A stretch of DNA of 64,000 nt from Cycas panzhihuaensis (lineage: Eukaryota > Cycadophyta): contig CM041465.1 in NCBI GenBank assembly GCA_023213395.1, positions 143,289,741-143,353,740 of the forward strand. The letters are read 5' to 3'. Both the position numbers and the translations under genes were made by a program. The notes under the pieces were generated by a model. The model saw only the letters and a program-made list of their open reading frames with translations. It made no database searches and had not been told where the DNA came from. Positions 22,070-30,859 of this stretch are shown one piece after another (positions within the stretch are counted from its first letter, which is position 1; each line of letters opens with the position of its first letter).

Positions 22070-24767
22070 TGGACACGCGCCTACGGGATAGCTACCTAAC
22101 TAATAGGTGTGGTAAGAGTGGGTGATGATATAATCGAAGAAAAGACCTATAAGTGAAGTAATTACCAGGCAGGGCACCCCGTGCGCTGGAGCGCGAGTTT
22201 GGGACCTGCAATGGAATATGGCTACCAAAGAGTGATCCTCCACCACTTCGAACAAGGGGTGAGGAGGCGTAAGATTAACCTAGGTTGGCCTAAGGAAATT
22301 ATCCTCCCACCCTTGGATGGCTGGAAGGGGAAGAAGAGGAACCTTCAAGAGTTTCCCCGAGGTAACGGGAAATGAGGGAGGATAGGCAAGCGGCGGGCCT
22401 ATAGGCAGGGTCACTTTGGTTATCCGGCAAAGCGGGGAACCAAAATGAAAGCAAAGGAGATGACTCAAGAGAGCAAACCAAGGGTATGCCTAAGCAAGCT
22501 AACCGAGTGCACGAGCAATATGGGAGGCAAGGAGCTTGCACGGCTAAGACGAAGAGGAAAGGGGAAATGGGCAATTCCTATAGCCTTTCTTACGGGTAGC
22601 AAAGATGCACGTAACAAAACAAATGAAGCATAACCAAAAATAAAGCCAAGTTTTCCTTTTGTTTTCCAATGTGTTAATTACTAAAGAAGAAACCAAAAAG
22701 AAAGGGTAGTTGGGTGGAGTGAGGCGTGCACCTGGACCGAGGGTATGCATGATGAGGGCCTTCTCGAGGGACACCAAACTACTCCACGTGGTGCGTCGGA
22801 TGTAAAGCGTTACAGCAGATTTGAGAGAAGGGCTCCCTTACCTTCCCCAGAAAAATACCAAATACAATGCCAAGGAAAGAAAGGAACTAAATGCTAATAA
22901 CTAAAGAAGTACAAAAGTATGATGTACATAAGAGCACTTACCAGCAATATAACGAACGGAAAATACCCTTCGTGTTCTAAGCACCTGCAAGCAACGGCAA
23001 CCTCCCCCTTTCTGGAGAAAGGATACTAACATGCAATAACGAGATCCTAACAATATATGTCTATATAGTATAAATATGAATCTAAACACATATATGTTAG
23101 CGTCAATCAAATGATGATAGTACGAAAAAGAAGGCAACCAAAGTAAAGGGAAAGCAACCGGTAAGCCTCGGAGTGGCCCACCTCCTGCAAAGGGCACCCT
23201 AACCTCCCCCCAAAGGCCACAAGGCAGCAAGGGCAAGGCCAAGGAGGATGGCTAGAAATAGCAACAAAAAGACGAAGGGGAGCCAAGGGAGACCTACGGC
23301 GAACCAGGATGCTATGAAGAGCAAATCGGGCTGACGGGAGAAGAGTTGGACAAGGCCAAGCGGCCGGGACTTATGTAAGTTGCCCAGACCTAAGCCTAAG
23401 CCTGCAAACCAGTGCTGCAATGTGTGACAACGCTGATTTTAGCAGCTAAGAAAGGGCCAACAAACCCCCATTTGAGTGCCAAGGGCAGCACGAGGCAAGA
23501 GGGAGGATTTGGGGGGCTTAAAGCCACTTGAGGAGCGTGGAAGGTGGTACAGAATCCACCCAGCTCCTTCCCAAAGCCTATGCCAACCCTCAATACCGCT
23601 GCCTTGAGCAACAAACGTGGGTAAGAGGCGCTGTGATAGAAGTAGAACAACCCACTGAAAAGAAGAGAACAACCCTCACACAGACAAGCAAGAAACAAGC
23701 AAAGTGGAGCATCAATATCACATGAAAAATAATTCAAAGCAATAAATACCTGATTGAGGGAGGCAAGGGGCTTGCCTCAGCCAATGGCTGGCAAGAAGAG
23801 GCTAAGAAATCAGCCCAGATCTGTGGTGTAGCAGGTTTGGGACCCTACTAAGGAAGTTGGAAGGAAAACACCTGCACTTGGAGCACTTGAAGACTGCCTG
23901 GGGCAAGAATCTACTGGAACCTCTCCAAGGGGCCCTCTCCAGGGTGCGTGAGGGGCTGGGAAGATGTCCTAGCCACACTGAAGGAGAGCTGGCATGGGAG
24001 AGACACAGTCTGTGGTAGCAAAGGCGAGAGAAGAGTAGAGCACAGCGTTGTTTCCTTGATGAGCAATTCAAAAGTGAGCTAAAAAGTCCCAAAAATGAGT
24101 AGTTCATGCCTTAAGTACCCAACCTAAACCCTAAAGCGAGTGATTAGGGCACGGCTGGGAGAGAGTTGAGTCGTGAGCCACGTGGCAATTTCATAATAAA
24201 TGTGAAATTACCACGGTAGATTTTAAAAAATAAATTAGAACAGTCATACCGCCGTAAAATCTGCGGTACCACGGATATTTTGGCGGTACCGTGAAAATCT
24301 CAACGGTACGAACCCAGAGGCGAAAACAGGCCCAGGCAGCTAGCCTAGGCTGTGGGTGGATGACAAAAAGAGCCAATAGGGGGCTAAGACACCTACCCAG
24401 GGGTAAACAAGCCAATAAATGGGTCCAAAAAAGCAAAAATAGGGCTCAAAGAGTGTGGCAAGTCAACCAAAAGATGACGAGTCATCACACGGGCAGAGGT
24501 GGCGCAAACCTAGTGGATCTTGAAGCGAGGAGGGAAGATGCGGGAAGTGAAGTGGCCACTAGGGTGCCACACTCGCTGGGAGTGTACCCCTGCTATAGTC
24601 GTCATAGGCTAAAATAAGTGTGGACGACGACAAAGTCACCCACAAAGCCACACACATGTAGACATGCAAGCAAACACCCATCAAATGAAAGTAATTAGAA
24701 GGTGAGAAACATACCTGCATTTACCTGAGTTGGTGGTTCCGTATCCATTCCCGGAAGCTGAGAAACA
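22070..24767 (-). repeat. 3' LTR of Gypsy-2 (2698 bp)
   Basis: Plus-strand TGGACACG start and GAGAAACA end (minus-strand TGTTTCTC...GTCCA). It matches 33624-35624 except for a segment of about 690 bp (22551-23242) present only here. No protein domain is recognisable; the frames at 22181-24617 on both strands are chance openings in G+C-rich LTR DNA. Within it, 24261-24310 holds repeated GCGGTACC/AACGGTAC motifs, and 23060-23080 holds an AT-rich TATAGTATAAATATG stretch. Confidence 0.93.
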
Positions 24768-24777
24768 CTTCCCGCTT
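24768..24777 (-). promoter_or_regulatory. Polypurine tract of Gypsy-2
   Basis: Minus-strand AAGCGGGAAG lies immediately before the 3' LTR start TGTTTCTC. Its position and purine content fit a plus-strand primer. Confidence 0.65.
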
Positions 24778-25172
24778 GGCAGCAGAGCCTCGTCGCTCAG
24801 AAGCCTGATGCGATGGCGAATGCTGGTAACACAACTATCAGTAGCACATGTGTATATAGATGTATCAATCAAGATCATAATAGTAGGTAAGGGTACCGGT
24901 GAGTGTCGTGGCAGAATGCATGGATACGAAGCAGTGGTGGGGACAACATAGGGGCTACCTATGAGCCACCTGGAAACTGACTGAAAAAATAAGAGAGGTG
25001 AGGGGGCTGCCCCCACCACAAAAGATGCAGACGAGCATGCATAGTCAAGTAAAGAGTAAGAAAAGGGTAGGCACCATAGTTTTACCTCATCAGTAGCCAA
25101 GTTTCGGAGGTGCAAACGGATCATGAAGCAAAGTGTAAGACGACCTGGGGCTTGAGCAACAGGAGGGCCAGA
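24778..25172 (-). other. Untranslated tail between aRNH and the 3' LTR
   Basis: About 400 bp with no recognised motif. The minus-strand frame 24681-25175 spans the aRNH stop, this tail and the start of the LTR, and has no family resemblance, so I regard it as non-coding. Confidence 0.5.
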
Positions 25173-25601
25173 CAAGCCTCAGGGACGGTCAACAAGGAAA
25201 GGAAGGCGGCGTTCAAGGATGAGGCGAACGAGACTATCTGCCTCAGTGTTGAGGGCCCGAGGGATATGTTGGATATTGACAGAAGTGAAGCGGGCCAGGG
25301 GAGATCTGGCGGCAGAAGCAAGAGTCCTCAAGTAAGGGCATCGCACCTGGTAAACCTAGGTGAGATGAGACACCACAACTTGAGAGTCGCAAAGCAAAAT
25401 GATGGGTCCGTGATGGAAACAGAGGGCATCGGTAAGGGCTTCAATAACAGCTGTATATTTAGCTTCATTGTTAGTAGCCTCTGGGAGGAAGATCCCAGAG
25501 CAGAGGAGATCATATCCAGAAGGGCTGTGGAGAATCCATGCAGCAGAAGAAGGTCCAGGATTACCGCGGCTTCCGCCATCGGTAAAGATGTAGATGGACA
25601 T
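25173..25601 (-). pseudogene. Gypsy-2 second RNase H (aRNH type), separate ORF downstream of integrase
   Basis: Removes RNA from RNA-DNA hybrids; in Tat elements a second RNase H of this class supplements the RT-linked one. From an ATG at 25601 (minus strand) the product begins MSIYIFTDGGSRGNPGPSSA, so the domain starts at the very N-terminus. Catalytic positions visible are Asp in FTDGGS, Glu in TNNEAKYTAVIEAL, Asp in LLCDSQVVVSHL and the last Asp in ALNTEADSLVRL. The length is about 143 codons, normal for a stand-alone RNase HI domain. One in-frame TAG (25353-25355) breaks it between the third and fourth catalytic residues; everything after reads on in the same frame to a TGA near 25174. 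It is separated from integrase by about 1.1 kb of non-coding DNA, so it was probably expressed separately. The GxSRGNPG start is nearer to cellular RNase HI than to the Gypsy RNase H at 28060-28628. Confidence 0.9.
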
Positions 25602-26745
25602 AGGTGACACAAAATCCAGACAGCTAATAGATAATGAAAGTAACACTCGAAAGGCAAGCAGAAAGTGGCCGTGAAGGGTAGGAGGACCTAGCAATGAGGT
25701 TACCCAGGGTGAGAGCGAGCAGTCCGATCACCGGTAGGGAGTGGTCGGAAGAAAAGGCTCTTGGGGCACCAAAGGGTCGCTTTAGGAAGCGAAACATGCC
25801 CCCAGGCAGGGGAGCATTCCTTCTGAGGATCCCAAGAGCGAAAAAGGGCTGCGAAAACGGATCTAGGGTGATGAAACAAGCCAAACGAGTATAAACTCAG
25901 GCACGCACGGGAGTAACGCGTAAAATGATGCAGAAGGGCCCCGGCAAAAAGTGCGATAATGAGGCGCCATAAATGCTCTCGCAAGGGAGGGTAGAAAGGG
26001 CATCAATAGAGCACAATGGGCGACAGGGCCAGAAGGTAAAGGTGATCAGGACAATGGGACGATCCTAACGGCTATCGCGGGACCAACATCGGAGAAAGTG
26101 CCCATTGGGGCCCCCGCCTATATAAGGAAATTAACAGAAAAATGGATTCATTTTCACCGGCTCTCATACGAAACCAGAGCCATTTCCTTACGCAGCAAAG
26201 CGCCGCCCAACTTTGGAGGCATGCAGAGAGAGATCAGACCGTCGGATCGGAGAGCGGAGAGAGCCAGCATGACTGATAGGACAACATGGTGGTAGCGAGA
26301 CCAGATCCAGTGAGTGGACATTACTAAACCTAGCCCATTTCGAAGTTCAAAGTTCCTTGGTTTTTTTTACGGTTTTTATGCGATTTTAATGCATGTTTCC
26401 TTCCATGTATGGCTATATGTATAACAGGAGCACACACATACATGGTGAGTGAAGACGATAGAGAGGTGTAAGGTTAGAGGATAGAGTGCCATACACGTCT
26501 ACGGAAGAGCATAGCGGAATATGCGAAGGAAACGATGGATAGGAAAGAAGAGCAACGATGCTCCCAAGCGTCCTCCTGATTGGGGAATGCCCAAGCAAGA
26601 TGACAAAAGGGTTCCCGAGAGGATACGGGAACGCGGGTTCCACGGAAGGAACCAGAAAAGGGAAGAAGGATCCATCTTAAATTGCCATTCTACCCGTGGT
26701 TGGGAAGAATGGGGACAACCTAGGATGGTAGTTTAGGCTCATTTC
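25602..26745 (-). other. Spacer between Gypsy-2 integrase and aRNH
   Basis: About 1.1 kb, fairly G+C-rich, with no domain in any frame that I recognise. It contains TATATAAGG at 26119-26127 (plus strand; the reverse complement also keeps TATATA) next to a GGGGCCCCC palindrome at 26107-26115, and a T-rich run near 26361-26368. It could hold a promoter or an intron serving the aRNH ORF; neither is shown. The frames at 25624-25984 and 26413-26643 lack family resemblance. Confidence 0.5.
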
Positions 26746-28027
26746 GGAACAGGGCGGAGATATCGCCGAAAGATCACACGTAAAACTTCTTAAGGAATTT
26801 CCCATTAACAACTTTCTCAAATTCAAGCCCTTCTAGGTTGGCTATCCTGTAGGCACCATTATCGAGAGATTTGATAATGACAAAAGGACCAACCCATCAG
26901 GGTTTGAACTTGGTCAAATGGTCATGGAGATACTCGAGCTTGAGGACGTAGTCCCCAAGAAACAAAGGGCGGGAACGAAGGTGTTTATCGTAAGCCCTTT
27001 ATGAGCAGGCTTTGGATGCCAGGTTAGCCTGATAAGTGGCTAAGCGTCTCTCATCCAAAGCTTCTAGGTCCAGTAGGTGAGCTTGCCGGATTGACTCTTT
27101 GTCGATAAAACCTCGAAGGGAAACTCACAAGGAGGGAATCTCGACCTCCAGTGGGAGTACCACCTCAGTATCGTAGACTAGAGAGAACGGGGTCATTCCT
27201 GTGGCAAAACGGATAGAGGTGCAGTAAGCCCACAAGGTGGAGGGCAATTGGAGGTGCCAATCCTTTTGGGATTGAGCAACAATTTTCTTGAGAATGTTGA
27301 CAAGAGTCTTATTAAAAGACTCCACTTGGCCATTTGCCTGAGGGTAATAAGGGGAGGAAGTCTTGTGAGAAATTTTAAACTTCTCACAAAGCTCATCCAT
27401 CTCCTTATTACAGAAAAGAGTTCCATTGTCAGTGATTAGGACGTCTAGAATTCCAAAATGACAAATGATATGCTGGTAAACGAGCGTAGTGATCATTTTA
27501 CCAGGGGTAGTGATCAAGGGAATGGCCTCTGCCCATTTGGTGAAATACTCTGTGGCAGTCAAGATAAACTTGTGCTGCGACGACGAAGGTGGGGAGACAG
27601 CCCCAATGAGGTCTAGTCCCCACTGAACAAAAGGCCATGGCGATACAATGGGATGTAGGGCCTTGGAAGGCACATGGGAAATGTTGGCGTGTTCCTGACA
27701 TCACCGACATTTTAGGGTGAAAGCGTGAGCATCCTTAAAGAGGGAAGGCCAGAAATAGCCCATGCGAAGGATCCTCTAAGCCATAGACTGGCCCCCAAAG
27801 TGACCTCCACAAATACCGTGGTGGCATTCACGAATTACCTGGTCGGCTTCATCGGCAGTGACGCAGCGAAGGAGGATCCCATCGAAGGACCTCTTGTACA
27901 ATACCTCATCCACAAGGAGGTATTTCCTGGCAGAAGTCTGGATACGAGATCTAACTTTACTACTGGCATCGGGGTGATATTGCTGTTGTGTAAGATACCG
28001 CACTATGGTCACCATACCACTCATCAT
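26746..28027 (-). pseudogene. pol: Gypsy-2 integrase
   Basis: The zinc-binding domain lies in 27776-28027 (VLYKRSFDGILLRCV, then CHHGICGGHFGG). The core in 27125-27673 has WGLDLIGAV (Asp), VLITDNGTLF (Asp) and YYPQANGQVESFNKTL (Glu), all present. The C-terminal part near 26780-26890 reads WVGPFVIIKSLDNGAYRIAN and ends VNGKFLKKFYV before a stop. No chromodomain is visible. Stops separate the zinc-binding, core and C-terminal parts, otherwise a near-complete integrase. RNase H precedes it directly. Confidence 0.93.
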
Positions 28028-28059
28028 CGACGAGTGGATGGGGAGAGGCTTCCTGAATC

Positions 28060-28688
28060 GTCAAGATAGACTCATCAGGGAGAGAATCGTCAACGGGAGC
28101 ACTGAAGGAGTTAGGGATAGGGGCGTCCACGAGTTGCTCGACCACTATCATTCCCTTCTTTGATTTCCAGTTAATGATATGGAGGTCGAATTCCCGGAGT
28201 AGGATGGCCCAACGACCAGCCCTACCCGTCAAATCTGAATGAGTTAGCAAGTATTGCAAGGGATCGGATTGAACGATCATCTCAGTGGTGTTGCCGAGCA
28301 AGCAGTGTCTGAACTTCTTGGTCGCATAGACCAAGGAGAGGCACTCCTTCTCAACAGGAGAATAGTTAAGCTCAGTAGTCACGAGAGTGCGACTGATGAA
28401 ATATACAGCTCTCTCGGTTCCCGAGTCATTCTCCTGAGCTAGCATAGCGCCCAAGGATTCGTCAGTCGCCGAGGTGTATAGGACGAAGGGCCTATCGAAT
28501 CGAGGAGATGCTAACGTAGGAGCAGAAGCTAGGGCTTCCTTAAGTCCTTCAAAGGCCTTTTGGGTCTTGTCAGACCAAGCAAAAGGAGCTCCCTTCTTCA
28601 ATAGGTTCGTGAGGGGTTTAGCGCTCACAGGGAAGTCGGCTAGGAAGCGCCTAAGAAAACCAAGCCTCCCTAGAAACGACTTGATTTG
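28060..28688 (-). pseudogene. pol: Gypsy-2 RNase H (RT-linked)
   Basis: A 222-codon open stretch (27960-28628) begins in the RT-RNase H connection (KPLTNLLKKGAPFAWSDKT). It carries FVLYTSATDESLGAMLAQEN (first catalytic region), TELNYSPVEKECLSLVYATK (Glu) and TEMIVQSDPLQYLL (Asp). After VEQLVDAPI it continues for about 50 residues of linker (DDSLPDESILTIQ, DDEWYGD) and into the integrase zinc region. In Tat elements a second RNase H usually sits in this linker; here nothing of that kind is present. Confidence 0.92.
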
Positions 28689-29438
28689 TCATTGAGTTCT
28701 AGGTGGTGGCATGTCAAGGATTGCCCTAACCTTGTCAGGGTCAATCTGGATTCCTTGTTTGGATACAAGGAAACCAAGGAGTTTACACGAGGTGACGGCA
28801 AACACACACTTGAGCAGATTTAGGCTGACGTGATACTTGTGGCATCGCGAGAAGATAGCACGCAAGTTGGATGGGTGATGGGCCCTGACACGGGAGAGAC
28901 CCATCATATCATCCATGAAGACCTCCGATGTGTTACCAATGAGGTCATGGAAAATGAAATACATGGCTCTTTAGTAAGTAGAACCTACATTCTTAAGGCC
29001 AAAGGGCATCGCCTTGTAGGTGAAAGTACCCCAAGGAGTAGTGAAAGCCATCTTATGGCAGTCTTCGGGAGAAATCTGAATTTGGTTATTGCCGGAGAAG
29101 CCGTCCATTAAGTACATGACTTCAAATCTGGCAGTACGATTAATAATTTGATCGAGGAAGGGTAACGGGAAATTGTCCTTGGGACAGGCGTTATTAATGT
29201 CGTGAAAATCGACACATATACGGATTACCCCGTTCTTTTTAGCAACGGGGACAATGTTAGAGACCCACTTAGGGTAGTCAATGGAAGTGATAAGCCCAGC
29301 GTCCAAGAGCTTCTTAACCTCCATCTTGACGGCAGTTGAAAGCTTCGGGTGAAGGGGACGCTGCTTCTGGCGCACAAGGCGGGCACCAGGAATGGTGGTG
29401 AGGTTATGGGTGACAATCGAGGGGTCGATTCCCTTCAT
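28689..29438 (-). pseudogene. pol: Gypsy-2 reverse transcriptase
   Basis: Two open stretches separated by one stop (near 28968) cover the whole domain. 28971-29438 reads LVRQKQRPLHPKLSTAVKME, WVSNIVPVAKKNGVIRICVD, YLMDGFSGNNQI and TTPWGTFTYKAMPFGLKNVG. 28689-28964 has the catalytic EVFMDDMMG with both aspartates, then LNLLKCVFAV and GIQIDPDKVRAILDMPPP. Only one or two nonsense changes separate it from an open frame, the best preserved RT in the window. Confidence 0.94.
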
Positions 29439-29465
29439 GTCGGTATAATCCTACGCAAACATGTC

Positions 29466-30341
29466 TCAGAACTCCTGGAACATAAGGGAGTACTCCCTTA
29501 CCTCATCAGGGGAACATTCCAACCTGACCTTAATGACCTTGCCCAGGGCCAAGACTATGTCTTGGATTGCCCCCATGCACATGGCATTGCCCTCCTCGAA
29601 ATGGAGAGGGGCAAGATCAACAGGAGGAGGAGGAACAGGAGACGGGATCATATCAGTAAGCGTGGATCCAATCGCAAGGATCTTCTGGTGACCAAGCTTG
29701 TGGTGACCAGAAGGCAAGTTGGGCGCGAAACCCGCTAGATGCTCAAGCAGGGCTTTATCATCCTCAAAGTAATCCACCCCATGGATGACCTTACTTCGGG
29801 TGGAGGAAGCACTGGAGGGAGTAAAAGCAATAGGACCGTGATGGTCGTCGGGTTGCTCCACTTCCTCGCGGGGTTCTGAAGGAAAGCCAAGAAGAGGCTC
29901 CTTGGGAGGAGCAAAAGGCAATTCTTCAAAGCCATTGCCTATGGGGGGTAATGAAGAAGGAGAAATGATGATGGGCAGGTCAACATGAGAAATGACGTGT
30001 GACACGTAAGAGTTGCTAGCCTCACCAACGAGAGAGGTTCTAGGTAGGGATCTAGAACGAGACGGGTGCGACCTACTGGTGCGGAGGAAAGAGACAGGGT
30101 GAAGGCAATCTTCATCTTCGTCATATGACTCATCGTCGCTAAACGAAGCAAGGTACCCGTAGCTCCCAACGCCAATAGGAGCGAACCACGTGAGACTAGG
30201 GGAAGAAGATGCGGGATCTTCTTCGGATGGGTTAGGTATGCCAATAGAGCAAGCTGAGGCATGCGTGGAAGAACCTTGGTTTGCCGAACCGGTGGAGCGA
30301 GCTTGTTTGGTAAATGGGCGTTCACAGGGAACCACTCTCAT
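29466..30341 (-). pseudogene. pol: Gypsy-2 protease-RT linker, acidic and proline-rich (291 codons open)
   Basis: A long open stretch with no known enzyme domain. It has an acidic patch ASFSDDESYDEDEDC, Ser/Pro-rich stretches, HGVDYFEDDKALLEHLAGFA, a run PSPVPPPPVDLAPL and HFEEGNAMCMGAI just before the RT lead-in. The same landmarks recur in Gypsy-3 (YFEEGNAM near 55262-55285; a GHHRL segment near 55160). It was therefore a conserved part of the polyprotein rather than random DNA. Its role is unknown. Confidence 0.75.
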
Positions 30342-30379
30342 CCGTCCGTCATGGAAGAATTTAAGTTGTCCCTAAAGAG

Positions 30380-30800
30380 TCGAGCACACGGCTCCCATTT
30401 GGTCAAGCCATGGATGACCTAGAAGGAGGTTGTAATCCATGTCAATGTCGAGAACTACAATGTCGATAAGAACGGTCTTGCCCTCAAGGGTGAGCAGAAT
30501 CGTGACAGATCCCAAAGGGGTCTTCTCGCTACCGTCATAACCTTGGCATCGCTATGGAAGAGGTTCCAAGGTGGAGATACCAAGCTCTTGCATGACACGC
30601 AAGGGCATGGCATTAACAGAAGAACCATTGTCGACAACAGTCTTTCGAAGGGTACAATCAGGTGTATCGATAGTGATAGTGAATGGGAAGTTCCACTGAC
30701 ATTCCCTTTCACCGGTGGGAGGAAGATCCTTAGGATAAAATGAGATAACGGATCTACAACCTTGGGTGACACCCAAAGCATGGACAAGCACATCACTCGA
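30380..30800 (-). pseudogene. pol: Gypsy-2 protease
   Basis: The open stretch 30552-30791 carries CTLRKTVVDNGSSVNAMPL, with the D-N-G-S active-site form seen in Tat-like proteases. After a stop the domain continues in the same strand with VLIDIVVLDIDMDYNLLLGH and PWLDQMGAVCS near 30400-30470, the conserved C-terminal strand. Gag precedes it and the acidic linker follows. Confidence 0.88.
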
Positions 30801-30859
30801 TCCTAAAGCTTCCAGGAGGAGGGCCTGCTACTCGGGACAACTCCTCAGAACATCCATCA

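Noticed and set aside
22181-24617. Many frames of 60-113 codons in the Gypsy-2 3' LTR
   Set aside because: They are in G+C-rich LTR DNA on both strands, are broken in the other LTR copy and contain no domain.
24681-25175. 164-codon minus-strand frame beside aRNH
   Set aside because: It spans the aRNH stop, the untranslated tail and the LTR start; no family resemblance and no counterpart in the other LTR context.
25173-25601. Host RNase HI gene independent of the transposon
   Set aside because: It lies on the element's strand between integrase and the 3' LTR, inside the target duplication, with no host-like exons; kept only as an alternative origin.
29349-29738. 129-codon plus-strand frame
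   Set aside because: It is antisense to the Gypsy-2 RT and linker, which are supported by domain motifs on the minus strand.
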